Of a stretch of DNA of 64,000 nt, positions 26,755 to 36,518 are shown piece by piece. The position numbers and the translations under genes are program-made. The DNA lies in NCBI RefSeq assembly GCF_007829835.1, contig NZ_VIWP01000002.1, positions 310,001 to 374,000 of the forward strand, written 5' to 3'. Each line of letters begins with the position of its first letter. Position 1 is the stretch's first letter. The DNA comes from Neorhizobium alkalisoli. GTDB taxonomy: Bacteria; Pseudomonadota; Alphaproteobacteria; Rhizobiales; Rhizobiaceae. A model generated the notes under the pieces. It saw only the letters and a program-made list of their open reading frames with translations. It made no database searches and was not told where the DNA came from.

Positions 26755-29700
26755 CTACGGCACTACGAACGCCCGAATAAGCTTGGCATTGCGAGCGCGC
26801 TCTTGCGTCTTCTCAAAGGTCTCGTTCCAGGATCCTGCCGGGAAGTACGCCTTGAGTAGGTCGAACTCAGCGCGCGCGGCGACCCGTGAAGTCGTTCGAC
26901 GGGCCGATGTTATTCGTACCGCTAATGCCTCCGGACTATCGCATCCTTCACGAACCGCTGCTCCTAGCGTGCTGAGCACGATCGACAAGGCTTCCTCGTC
27001 GCCTTTGTCACTGTGGCGTGCGGCAGAAAGACGGGCTGGCAGTCCTGCGAAGAACGCCAAATCTGGAACCATTCGAAGAACGAAGTGCCGTGCATGCTTG
27101 CAACGACCAGAATCCCCGTTGGGGTATTTCGCTTCGATGTCCTTCAGCGGAGCACCGCTCATCCAGGCGTCAAGGCAGTCCCATATTATCGGTAAAGCGT
27201 ACCCAGCCTTCTCTTCAATGCTGAGCTTGCCGAAGGCGACACCGAAGAAGTCATCCACGTTCTCCGGGCGCATGACCTCGAACAATCTTCTAGGGTCAGC
27301 CATCAACCATTTCAACAGCGTTGCGATAGCCGCGTCAGTCGATTCGAATGTCTCGACCGGCTCGAAGGCGGCGGCGATCTGGCGCAAGGATTCGATTCCT
27401 ACACCTGTCAAACCAGAAACCCTGTCCAACCACCCATCCTCTGCAGCGACCGGGATCTGGTTTCGCGCTGAGAAAACCGCGCTGATCCGATCCTCCATCC
27501 ATTGCTCGTCTCCACGTTGACGCGCCTTGAAGGCCGCGAGCGATTTATTGAGTACACTCCGAAGCGTGCCGTCGCTGCCATCTTCATCCGCGGGTGGCAG
27601 CCTGCTCACGAAGTAGGTCGACATGGCGTCGCCCCAAGTTCCCGCCTGAATGCGGTCGAGAAGTACCGTGGTGGGATCATCGATTTCGAGGCATTGATCG
27701 CTTTGTGAAAAAATCGACTGCAGCGTCATCCAATGGGCGTTGATAAGGCCTTTTTCCTCGTCAAATTCCACGACCTTGCTAGGTACTACCAAGACCATAC
27801 CCTGAGAATTCTCCCCCGCCCTGCCAGCGCGTCCAGCGGCATTCAGCAATTCATGTGCCTCTAGTTGAGCCATCTTCTCCTTCTCGGGGTCAAAACGACT
27901 ATCACCAGCTATGATCACCAGCTCGCTGGGTAGGTTCATGCCCTGGGCGAGAGTGGAGGTTGCAAATAGAACCTTGATACCGTCTGCGCGCCTGAACAGG
28001 GACTCGTGCAGCAGACGCTCCTCGCGAAGCAGCAGAGAATGGTGCCCGGCGGCGCCGCCGGAATACTTCCCATGTTCATCGACGCTGATGTAGCAGAATC
28101 CTGCACCACCCATCTCTTCCGAAGCGATCCGGTAAAGATCCAGCTCCGCTTCGTTCAGCGTTACCGGATCGCGACTGTCCAAAGCCCTAAATTCCTTCAC
28201 GGCGGATTCGGCAAACACTACGGACTGGACGAACACAAGTGTCTTCAAATCCGCTTCCGCTGCGGCCGCAGCAATAACGGCACTCGTGTGATTTCCATTC
28301 GGCGTGAGATACCACGTCTTCCGCTTCGTCGTTCCCGTTGATAAGGCATGCTCCTCTGATAGAAGGGGGAGCAACGCATAGTCTCTTCGGTCTTGAGTAG
28401 CCCATGTCTGCAGCAAGCCGAAGAAACCGAAGGGCCGCGCCGTCAGGGTGTCAGTGACCGCTTTGGGAGCGTCCTTGTTCGGATATTTTCCGCGGGCTTC
28501 AGTCAGCGCCTCGTTGAGCTCATTGATTCGCCGGGCGGCATATACGACGGTGCCACGGACTTGACGGGTAGGTTTCCACGCAAGATTAAGAGCAAGACAG
28601 TTCCGACCCGTCAGGTCGCCAACCCAGTTTGCGATCTCGTCCGTGTTTTTCATCATAGCCGAGAGGAGAAGCAAGTCAGCATTCGGCGCAACGAGCGACA
28701 GGTTCAATAGCGCCAGCATGGCATCAACGCTGCGTCGGCTCTTCTCGACGTCGCGGGGGTGGAGAAGATGACACTCATCGAATACCACGAGCCCAAGATC
28801 CTTAAAGGCTTCGGGCTGTGTGGTGAGCAGCATAAGGCATCGCTCCGGTGTCGTGACAATAGCTTCCGGCAGCTCGATCAACTCATCCGAACTGTCGTCG
28901 GCGACGTCACCAAAAATTTCGAAATCGAAAGTCTTGAAGGTTTTTTGCAGCGATCTAGCAGTCTGATCCACGAGCGCGTGTGTTGGCGCCAGAAACATGA
29001 CCTTCTCTTCTCGCAACAGCGCCGTGGCGATCTTCAACTCAGACAGCGTCGACTTTCCGCCTCCCGTCGGAAAGCTGATTGCAGCAGAGACACCCTTATT
29101 GAGATAGCCGCTATCGATCGCGGCCATGTGGTTACGCCACAAGAAAGGTCGCCCCCCGGACATGCGCTTTACGATTCGCCACCAGTCCTGGTCGGGGACT
29201 TGATCGGGGGTCGGAATGCGGCTCAGAGCGGAACCGACGAGGTCGCGATCAACGGCGAGGAGAAGGTTCGCAAGATGCAGTGGCCCAGGGAAAAGGCTGA
29301 AGACCGGATCGCCGGTCCCGAAGATGTCATCAAGCTGCCCGATGCTGAGCTGCTTTACACGGTTGAAGAAGTTCGCCGAGGGTTCGATACCGCCCACCTC
29401 CAAGGGTAGATCCGTTCTGCGTTGGATACGCAGAGCAAGATTCTTGATACCCCTGAGAAGTTCGAGATAGAGCGCACTGACGGCTGTATCGCTGGACTCG
29501 GCGTAGATCGGAAGCTCCGGAACCGTGATCGCAGCGACCAGATGCACACGACCTAGGCAAAGCCACCGGATTGCGTTTAACAGCGCCGCCTCCACAGCAC
29601 GTTCAGGATCCGTAGGTGCTGATATCCGCTTAGCGCACTCTGCAGCGTCCGCATGCGCCTCTGCAATCAGGAACAGCAAGCTCGCGCACACCTCTGCGGA

Positions 29701-30042
29701 GAGGCTGGCACCATCTAGGTACGACACGTAACCATCAGGCTTGTAGGTTCCTAAAAGGCAGACCTGATGTGCAGACGCGGCGACGAAAGCTGCCGCAGAT
29801 CTGTTATCGCGATCTGGCAATAGGGCGACGTAGCTCTCGTGGGCCGACGCAAGCCGCTGCATCTCGCGAATTGTTTGTAAAAGCGCTTCCGCCGGCTCGT
29901 CCCGCTTCCGGCCCCGAAGCTCGATACGAGCGGCGACGATTTCAGAGAAGGCCTGTGTCAATCTCTTGGGAAGGTCATCAAGGTCGAGACCTGACAATGC
30001 AGGCGCCGAGGCAATGATTGCGGATGTGATTGGATCAAACAT
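26755..30042 (-). CDS. SF2 helicase, Hachiman HamB-like
   Basis: A 1095-residue Ski2-like superfamily 2 helicase. Motif I is SFPTGGGKST (Lys330), motif II VVFDECHLLHP (DECH, Asp422), motif III LLSAMMKN, motif V TSTLAQGMNLPSE and motif VI AAGRAGRAGENSQG. The ~300-residue N-terminal part has no recognised domain; the C-terminal ~400 residues are helical. The upstream gene overlaps it by 8 bases and encodes a nuclease-like protein; that HamA-HamB order is the Hachiman anti-phage system, in which the helicase senses DNA and licenses the nuclease. The helicase call is certain; the Hachiman label is inferred from the pair. Confidence 0.8.
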   Translation of the reverse strand: MFDPITSAIIASAPALSGLDLDDLPKRLTQAFSEIVAARIELRGRKRDEPAEALLQTIREMQRLASAHESYVALLPDRDNRSAAAFVAASAHQVCLLGTYKPDGYVSYLDGASLSAEVCASLLFLIAEAHADAAECAKRISAPTDPERAVEAALLNAIRWLCLGRVHLVAAITVPELPIYAESSDTAVSALYLELLRGIKNLALRIQRRTDLPLEVGGIEPSANFFNRVKQLSIGQLDDIFGTGDPVFSLFPGPLHLANLLLAVDRDLVGSALSRIPTPDQVPDQDWWRIVKRMSGGRPFLWRNHMAAIDSGYLNKGVSAAISFPTGGGKSTLSELKIATALLREEKVMFLAPTHALVDQTARSLQKTFKTFDFEIFGDVADDSSDELIELPEAIVTTPERCLMLLTTQPEAFKDLGLVVFDECHLLHPRDVEKSRRSVDAMLALLNLSLVAPNADLLLLSAMMKNTDEIANWVGDLTGRNCLALNLAWKPTRQVRGTVVYAARRINELNEALTEARGKYPNKDAPKAVTDTLTARPFGFFGLLQTWATQDRRDYALLPLLSEEHALSTGTTKRKTWYLTPNGNHTSAVIAAAAAEADLKTLVFVQSVVFAESAVKEFRALDSRDPVTLNEAELDLYRIASEEMGGAGFCYISVDEHGKYSGGAAGHHSLLLREERLLHESLFRRADGIKVLFATSTLAQGMNLPSELVIIAGDSRFDPEKEKMAQLEAHELLNAAGRAGRAGENSQGMVLVVPSKVVEFDEEKGLINAHWMTLQSIFSQSDQCLEIDDPTTVLLDRIQAGTWGDAMSTYFVSRLPPADEDGSDGTLRSVLNKSLAAFKARQRGDEQWMEDRISAVFSARNQIPVAAEDGWLDRVSGLTGVGIESLRQIAAAFEPVETFESTDAAIATLLKWLMADPRRLFEVMRPENVDDFFGVAFGKLSIEEKAGYALPIIWDCLDAWMSGAPLKDIEAKYPNGDSGRCKHARHFVLRMVPDLAFFAGLPARLSAARHSDKGDEEALSIVLSTLGAAVREGCDSPEALAVRITSARRTTSRVAARAEFDLLKAYFPAGSWNETFEKTQERARNAKLIRAFVVP

Positions 30043-30880
30043 TCCCCAACTCTTCCAGCTTGATGATCACTTTGGCAGCGAAGCCGGCCATCCAGGCCCT
30101 TAAGTCGTCGAAATGCATTGTCTCTGCTTGTCGACGAAGCGTGTCTCCAGCCGCAGTCGTGTCATAGTCTGCAAAAAGGCCTGCGCGAGCGTTCTCTGTC
30201 TTGTGCGTATTGCCCGTAGTGATACTGACGCGATATCGACGCGCTTCCTGCCAGAGAATCCGATCGACTGCGCCGTCAATATCCATGCCGGGATAGACGT
30301 GTTGCTGCGCTTCCAAGAGACCGGCCGCCTCGTGCGTGAGTTCAGCGACCCTTTCGCCAGCCTCCATACTGACGATTCCTGGCCATACATCCTCCCGAAT
30401 GGTGCTTCTTGGATTATCGGTCGCCTTGTCTTCGAATATGATGAGTGCGATTACCGATTGGCCATCATCAGTAATTTCAAGCTGAATACCGTCGAATCCT
30501 TTGTGCGCATGGAAAATGTGTGGCGGCTTCAAAATGGCCTTCCCCGCCTTCTGCTGGCTTGCGGCGATCCACGATATGATTTGAAAGATCCATCCATCGC
30601 GTTGCCACGGATCCCCGTTCTTCGCGACTTGCATCTTCTGGATGGCATTCTCTGCGTGAACTTTCGATCCTTTCGGGGCAGCTACGTTCAAGCCATCGAG
30701 TATCCTGGAAACATGGCGGTACTGCCCCATCGCCACACGGGCGACGCGTTCGACAAGAAGATCGAGGTCATCAACTTCCCATCTATTTCCATGGCAGAGA
30801 TCTCCGTGCGAGATCGGTGTCAAAATTAAACTCATGCAGTTTGGCCCGCAGGCTCCCGTCCATTTACCCGAAAGCTTCAC
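30035..30880 (-). CDS. PD-(D/E)XK nuclease-like protein, Hachiman HamA-like (DUF1837)
   Basis: A 281-residue protein starting at GTG 30880 with GAGG upstream; an ATG at 30835 is the alternative. Its core shows the pattern of a PD-(D/E)XK nuclease: GFDG (Asp130), a beta strand, then IIFEDKATDN with Glu150-Asp-Lys152. It is followed by REDVWPGIVSME and a long helical region. HamA proteins carry a DUF1837 domain of this nuclease type and degrade DNA when released by HamB. It overlaps the helicase gene by 8 bases. I am fairly sure of the nuclease-helicase pair; membership of DUF1837 should be checked by profile search. Confidence 0.65.
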   Translation of the reverse strand: MKLSGKWTGACGPNCMSLILTPISHGDLCHGNRWEVDDLDLLVERVARVAMGQYRHVSRILDGLNVAAPKGSKVHAENAIQKMQVAKNGDPWQRDGWIFQIISWIAASQQKAGKAILKPPHIFHAHKGFDGIQLEITDDGQSVIALIIFEDKATDNPRSTIREDVWPGIVSMEAGERVAELTHEAAGLLEAQQHVYPGMDIDGAVDRILWQEARRYRVSITTGNTHKTENARAGLFADYDTTAAGDTLRRQAETMHFDDLRAWMAGFAAKVIIKLEELGNV

Positions 30881-31158
30881 TAAAGCAGCAACCTCGACTG
30901 CAGATTTGATCAGGAATCACTTCTGTAGGTTGAGTTACAAAGCTATCGCTGAGTGAAGCGTTCAACGCAATCGCAACCGAATCAATTGCATCGAGTTTTT
31001 TTGGATGGTGACCTAGGACCTGACTTCCGAGCGACTTTATCCCTGCTGATCGCAATAATTTAACAGAGCCGCGTATTGAATTCGCCTTGGCTATTATCTG
31101 CGGATGGAGGACGTGCCCTCGGGTACCCGCACCGATTCGGATGGTCCGCATGCGGAGC

Positions 31159-31911
31159 TTACAGTCCTTCAACTTGAACTCCGTTTTCCGCCAGCCAGGA
31201 TTTCCGAGTTCGCCAATCGGGCAGGTGTTGCTCGACCTTAGTCCAGAAACTAGCCGAATGGTCCGGGTGGTGCGCATGAGCAAGCTCATGAATCATCACG
31301 TATTGCGCAATCCGTGGAGGCAACAAGATCGCTTTCCAGTGAAACGAAACCCTCCCGTCGGCGCTGAACGATCCCCACCTGAAGCCGAGATCTTGAACCT
31401 TAACTTCGCTTACTTGGACACCCATCCGGTTGGCGTGTTCAGCGACCTGTTGCGAGAACCATTTCAGAGCACGCCTTGTGTACCATGCGATGAAGACATC
31501 TCTAGCGCGGTGAGCTGAGGAGGCCCTGAGGCAGAAGCGGCCATTCTTCAAACAAAGATCGACGAGCTGGTTCTCGACTAGCCGGAGGCGGTGACTCTTG
31601 CCGAGATACAGGAAGCCCTCACCATTCACAAATTCCTTGATCGGAGCGCGTTTTTGCAGCCGCGCTTTCTCTTCGATTTTGGTGTGGATCCATAGCAGCT
31701 TTTCTTCAACGAAAGACGCCAAGTCCCACTCCGGCACTCCAGTGGGAGCAGTAATCGAGAGCTCTCCGGACCGTTCTACCGTAATCTGCAGTGTCTTGCG
31801 CCTGTCGCTTCGGTGAACTTCGAAGATCAACCCATCGATTTCCAGCGTATCACCCGACGAACGGGCTAACTTCCCTCCGGTTCGAACAGGTGAAAGCGGA
31901 AGCAATGGCAT
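31159..31911 (-). CDS. YgjP-type (DUF45) zinc metallopeptidase
   Basis: A 250-residue protein. The zinc site is VMIHELAHAHHPDHSASFWTKVE (HELAH, with the third histidine in the downstream HPDHS). WGSFSADGRVSFHWKAILLPPRIAQYV upstream is the typical YgjP/DUF45 lead-in (RWGS..G.I.....L...P). Genes of this family often lie with type I restriction systems; the exact role there is unknown. Its ATG overlaps the hsdR stop by one base (TGATG), so it is translated with hsdR as the last gene of the restriction operon. Confidence 0.85.
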   Translation of the reverse strand: MPLLPLSPVRTGGKLARSSGDTLEIDGLIFEVHRSDRRKTLQITVERSGELSITAPTGVPEWDLASFVEEKLLWIHTKIEEKARLQKRAPIKEFVNGEGFLYLGKSHRLRLVENQLVDLCLKNGRFCLRASSAHRARDVFIAWYTRRALKWFSQQVAEHANRMGVQVSEVKVQDLGFRWGSFSADGRVSFHWKAILLPPRIAQYVMIHELAHAHHPDHSASFWTKVEQHLPDWRTRKSWLAENGVQVEGL

Positions 31912-34900
31912 CAGACGCTCCGGAGGATGTCATCGTTGGCCTTGGCCTGCTGCAGAATTTGATCTGCAAGGCCTTCAGCGTCGTCAACTCCAACGCCAGG
32001 CAGGTGTTTGTCGAATATGATCTCGAATATCTCCGAGCGCAGATTCTCTTGATCGGCCATCTTGAACGAGTTCCAAATTGACCGATTTGCGCGGATTTCT
32101 TCGATAACTCGATCCACAACTTCGATAGTCATCCGGTGGATTGCTTGGAGCTCAGCCTCCGAAATATTCTGGTCTCTGGCAAAAGCGTCCAGCGCGGTCC
32201 GAAGAAACGGAAGGTAAATGGCAGGGATGTCCGATGGATCATCATTGTCAGGGTTACTGCCTGAGCGCAATTCATCGATGATCGTTTGCAGTTGTTGGAC
32301 TATTTCCTCCCACTGTTGTCCCAGGCTACGAAGGATCTGGTTAAGTCGTTCAGACATTCGCTTGAAGCGGACAGGGTCTGTCTCGAGATTTTTCCTAATA
32401 TGAGAACGGATAGCATGTTCCATTTCGGAAGCCTTCGCACGACTGCCGGATGCCTGGCCAACTTGGTGCTCGAATTCAGCATCCGTCAACTGGACGGGCG
32501 GAATCTTTGGATTGATCCCTAGCGAGATCACGTGGTCATCAATGAGCTTCCGTACTTTTGCCCCGACGTCGGATCCGATTGGCACAAGATCCCGATATCG
32601 GTTTCTCGCCCGTGCATAGATATAGGCAAGTCGTTTCGCGTCCTTAACAAAAGGCAAGCCTTCAGGCCTGGGGAGAACGATCTCCAGCGACTTCAAGAAA
32701 TCCTTCAGTTTCACAGAAAACTCGGCGCGCGCCTTTTCGGTCGCGAGGACATTCAGACATATTTCATCGTCCGCTAGATCATCAAGACCCGCACGTCGGA
32801 AGATGTCCACCACACGAATATGGCGATCTCGAAGAATGGGTATCTGGTCATTCAGACTGACAAGAGCACCATCGACGTCTTCATCGGAATAGGCCGCGAG
32901 AGCTGCCTTCAGATGGTGGGCAACGCCGAAGTAATCGACGACGATGCCGCAGGTCTTTCCATGGCCAGTCCGGTTCACGCGGGCGATTGCCTGCAAAAGC
33001 TCGGCCTCCCGGATTGAGCGGTCAAGATACATCACCCCCTCTATTGGGGCGTCGAACCCGGTCAGCAGCATTGATTTCACAATAAGGAATGCCAAGGGAT
33101 CCGTTTTGGAAGGATCAGCGTGGAGCAGCGGCTTCTTGAAGCGCTTTATCCGCACCTCCTGCATGCTTCCATCAGTCCATTGCTTCCAACCGGCATCATC
33201 GTTATTGCCTCCGGACATGACGGCGGCGAACTCGATCCGCGCCAGAGTTTCGCGGTAACGCCAAGCCTGCACGAGAGCTTGAAGCCGGGGCGGTTTTGTA
33301 CAAAGCGCCTCGTCATCCAAGGCCTTCTCTTGATCGGAGAGCGCTGTGGCTTCGGCCAGCAATTCGTCGAGTGCTTCGAGAAAAGCCGCATGGTACCGCA
33401 CGACGGCAGTCCGGCTATAGGCTACCACCTGAGCCTTGTACCCGTTCGGCAAGATGTTGGTCACGTAATGTCGAAGCATATCGCGTGCCTTTTCGGCAAT
33501 CATTGCGGGCGCTTCGAGGATGTTGCCTTTGGTCGCGTACTTCTTGCGGATCGCCTCCAGTTCTTCCTCGCTACGCTCTTGGAACATGTCCTCAAAAAGA
33601 TCGTCGAGCGTAGCGCCATCCTTTACCGCACCTTCTGCCGTGCGCCCCTCGTAAAGAACTGGCACCGTGGCGCCGTCCGCCTCCGCTTCCTTGATGGTGT
33701 ACCTGTCAATGAAATCACCGAAGATTTGAGTTGTGCGCTTCTTCTCACCCATGATGATGGGTGTGCCGGTGAAGCCGATCCGAGCGCAGTTTGGCAGGGC
33801 AGCCAGCAGGTTTGCGTGCAGATCACCTGCTTGCGTGCGGTGAGCCTCATCAACCACGACAAGGATCGTTTCATCTTCGTTGAGCACCTCGAAGGCGGGT
33901 CCCCTTGTAACCTCGGGCACATCCTCGTCCGTCCGATACTTCTGGATCGTGGCAAAGACCAGGCCTGGCCCCTTGCGCCGCGCCAATTTCCTAAGCGCTC
34001 CCGCGTCTGTCGCTAACTCGACCACATCCCCCGAGAGCGCCGCCGTTTCCGACAACTGCCGTTGTAGGTCGCGTCGGTCGGTGACCACGATCACCTTGAA
34101 CTTCCGTAGTTCGAGGTTCGTGCGCATCTTGCGGATCATGAACACCATGGTGAGGCTCTTGCCCGAGCCTTGGGTGTGCCACACGATGCCGCCTCGGCGG
34201 TCGTATTCGCCATCCTGCAATCGTGTCTTGCCCGTCCGCAGCCGCTCGACAGCACGGTTCACGGCACGGTATTGCTGGTATCGGCACACTGTCTTGATAA
34301 TTTGCCCGCCGACCTGCATGAACAGCAAGAAGTGCCTCAGGAGATCCAGCAGATGCGCAGGGCGTAGCACGCCGGCGACAAGGCGTTCCTGCTCCGAAAG
34401 CGCGTTTTTTCCCAAATTTGACGCCACAACGACCTCGGATCCTGTGCCATCGGGCCCGACGACCGTCTTCCACTGTCCGTAATGTTCCAGCCCTGCGCCG
34501 ATGCAGCCCACACGGGCCTCATCGAAACTGGTGGCGATCAATAGCTGGACCGACGCGAAGAGCGCGGGGGCGCCCTCATTCTCCTCGACCTCAAGCGCGG
34601 CCTTCCGGGCATTGTGGTAGCGCCGCAACTGCTTGACCGCCTCAGCCAGGGGCTCGGGGATGCCGGGGCTCTTGGCCTCTACCACGACCAGCGGGATGCC
34701 GTTCACCAGCATCACTATGTCGGGGATGATGAAGCCCTTGCCCACATCATGGCCAGGCGGGCAATCGACGCGGAACTGGTTGGCAATGGTGAAGGTGTTA
34801 GCCGTTGGGTTGGACCAGTCGATATAGCGGATCGTTTGGCCGCGCCCGCCGTTCCAACCGGGCAGACCCTCGACTGTCAGCCCTTTAAGGAGCAGGTCCG

Positions 34901-35177
34901 TCACCGCCTGGTTCGCCTCCATGAACCCGCGCTGGCCGTGGCGCGTCAGCGCACTGACTGCCTCGGAGAGGCGAGTATCGTCGAGCCAGGGCTGACCATC
35001 CGGGCCGGGGTTGATGGTGCGCAGTCGTTCGCGCAGGTTCGTCTCTTGAATGACTTGCTTGAAGCTCGTGCGTCCGGTCAGGCCCGCGTCATCCTTGTTG
35101 CCGGTCTGCGCCTGCCAGCCCATGGCAACACATTGGTCAATGAACGGCTTTTCGACATCGATGTATTCGTGAGCCAT
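31911..35177 (-). CDS. hsdR: Type I restriction enzyme, R (endonuclease/translocase) subunit
   Basis: A 1088-residue HsdR. The N-terminal nuclease domain carries IPLVVVEAKSPG with the catalytic Glu and Lys. The motor domain has Walker A WHTQGSGKSLTM (about residue 340), VVTDRRDLQRQL, DEAH as VVVDEAHRTQ and FTGTPI, then ARVNRTGHGK as motif VI. The C-terminal region binds the HsdM-HsdS core. With S and M it cleaves DNA lacking the host methylation after long-range translocation. It starts 15 bases after hsdS and is coupled to the metallopeptidase gene downstream. The gene appears intact. Confidence 0.95.
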   Translation of the reverse strand: MAHEYIDVEKPFIDQCVAMGWQAQTGNKDDAGLTGRTSFKQVIQETNLRERLRTINPGPDGQPWLDDTRLSEAVSALTRHGQRGFMEANQAVTDLLLKGLTVEGLPGWNGGRGQTIRYIDWSNPTANTFTIANQFRVDCPPGHDVGKGFIIPDIVMLVNGIPLVVVEAKSPGIPEPLAEAVKQLRRYHNARKAALEVEENEGAPALFASVQLLIATSFDEARVGCIGAGLEHYGQWKTVVGPDGTGSEVVVASNLGKNALSEQERLVAGVLRPAHLLDLLRHFLLFMQVGGQIIKTVCRYQQYRAVNRAVERLRTGKTRLQDGEYDRRGGIVWHTQGSGKSLTMVFMIRKMRTNLELRKFKVIVVTDRRDLQRQLSETAALSGDVVELATDAGALRKLARRKGPGLVFATIQKYRTDEDVPEVTRGPAFEVLNEDETILVVVDEAHRTQAGDLHANLLAALPNCARIGFTGTPIIMGEKKRTTQIFGDFIDRYTIKEAEADGATVPVLYEGRTAEGAVKDGATLDDLFEDMFQERSEEELEAIRKKYATKGNILEAPAMIAEKARDMLRHYVTNILPNGYKAQVVAYSRTAVVRYHAAFLEALDELLAEATALSDQEKALDDEALCTKPPRLQALVQAWRYRETLARIEFAAVMSGGNNDDAGWKQWTDGSMQEVRIKRFKKPLLHADPSKTDPLAFLIVKSMLLTGFDAPIEGVMYLDRSIREAELLQAIARVNRTGHGKTCGIVVDYFGVAHHLKAALAAYSDEDVDGALVSLNDQIPILRDRHIRVVDIFRRAGLDDLADDEICLNVLATEKARAEFSVKLKDFLKSLEIVLPRPEGLPFVKDAKRLAYIYARARNRYRDLVPIGSDVGAKVRKLIDDHVISLGINPKIPPVQLTDAEFEHQVGQASGSRAKASEMEHAIRSHIRKNLETDPVRFKRMSERLNQILRSLGQQWEEIVQQLQTIIDELRSGSNPDNDDPSDIPAIYLPFLRTALDAFARDQNISEAELQAIHRMTIEVVDRVIEEIRANRSIWNSFKMADQENLRSEIFEIIFDKHLPGVGVDDAEGLADQILQQAKANDDILRSV

Positions 35178-35192
35178 GGGCAGATCTTCCGG

Positions 35193-36518
35193 TTACAAAA
35201 GCGGAGTGACAGAGACGCGCCCTGTGAGCAGGTCATTCATGAGACCGGATTTCTGAAGGCGGTACTTGGCTAGAATTGCTTCTTCCTCCCGCAGTCGTTC
35301 GGATAACTCCAAGACTATCGACTCAATGGCGGTTTGCTCTTCCCTTGGCGGAACAGGCAATCGTGTCGAGCGAATGGTATCTGACCTGATAGCCGACATA
35401 GTGCCCCCCTGTTGATCCTTCGAGAAGTGGCGAAGAACCCAGTCTGAATAATTGACTTGTAACATTGCAAGGTAGGGAGAGTATTTGTCGCTATCCAACG
35501 AGATCGCCCAAGTATGCTTGGAAGACAGTGCGTCACCGATATCCTTTGGCACCAAACAGCAACGTCCTACGGTGCCCATGATGGTGATCATCAGATCATC
35601 CGGTCGGACGGCATATCGGTGAAGATCGAGGAACTTTGCGCGCGTCACGAAGCGTTTGTAGTCTCGGTCGAACCTCTCGACATGGACGTTGTCAATACCG
35701 AGAAATGGGATGCCATGACTGACAAGCTCCTCCTTCAGAAGAGCACTGCCAAACGGTCCTGAGCGCATCGCCGGATCAACTGCGGCAAGCAGGTCCTGTA
35801 TTTCCAGAACATCCCATTCCATTGGTAGCCACCCCAGTGGGGTTTCCTTGTAGAGATGGGGTGCGTCGGGGTAGCGAGGACGGAGATTTCCTCTCACGTC
35901 GATGCCGCGAGTCAGCAGGTCATGCAGCAGCCCGTGCTTTGATGCCTTCAACTTGGCTATCACCGCCTGGGTGCCCCGGATCGCCGCATCTAGCGTGTCG
36001 AGAATTTCGGCGATTTTGGATTGATGATCAAAAGGTGGAATGAGGCATCCCACGGTTTTCAGCGTCGAGAGATTGATCCGAATGCGTGTCGAACCAATTG
36101 CTTTCTTCTCCGCCTCTTGTCGGGTGTAGGGGCTATTGATTGCCTTTACAACAAATGAGGGGACGAACTTGGTCGTGTCCGGTCGTAGACGGATGCAATC
36201 CGCCACCACCACGAACTGCTTGCTGGCTTCAGGCACTATGCATGCCCTCGCAACTGGGTCGGCCATTTTTGCAATGGCTATGTCACCTGGCACTGCGCCA
36301 TGCCGCTGAAGCGAGAGGAATTTCTGCTCGGAGATAAATTTCTTGTTGTCGTCATTCCATTCGTTGATGCCGATGTTTTGGAGCTGAATTAGCCGAATGC
36401 CTGCTTCTGTGTACTCGTTGGACTTCAAGCTTGATCCAAACGGCCCATCAACGAAGCTGTTGCTGGTACGTTCAGCAATATCCACGAGTTCGACTCTCTT
36501 AAAAGCTGGTTCAGACAT
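35193..36518 (-). CDS. hsdS: Type I restriction specificity subunit
   Basis: A 441-residue HsdS with two target recognition domains. The first covers about residues 1-150 ([28 protein letters not shown]), the second about 230-390 ([28 protein letters not shown]). Each is followed by a conserved coiled-coil spacer, [21 protein letters not shown] and [21 protein letters not shown]. The two half-sites bound by these domains define a bipartite recognition sequence that cannot be read from the protein. Its start overlaps the hsdM stop by 8 bases. No inverted repeats for phase-variable switching are seen inside the gene. Confidence 0.93.
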   Translation of the reverse strand: MSEPAFKRVELVDIAERTSNSFVDGPFGSSLKSNEYTEAGIRLIQLQNIGINEWNDDNKKFISEQKFLSLQRHGAVPGDIAIAKMADPVARACIVPEASKQFVVVADCIRLRPDTTKFVPSFVVKAINSPYTRQEAEKKAIGSTRIRINLSTLKTVGCLIPPFDHQSKIAEILDTLDAAIRGTQAVIAKLKASKHGLLHDLLTRGIDVRGNLRPRYPDAPHLYKETPLGWLPMEWDVLEIQDLLAAVDPAMRSGPFGSALLKEELVSHGIPFLGIDNVHVERFDRDYKRFVTRAKFLDLHRYAVRPDDLMITIMGTVGRCCLVPKDIGDALSSKHTWAISLDSDKYSPYLAMLQVNYSDWVLRHFSKDQQGGTMSAIRSDTIRSTRLPVPPREEQTAIESIVLELSERLREEEAILAKYRLQKSGLMNDLLTGRVSVTPLL

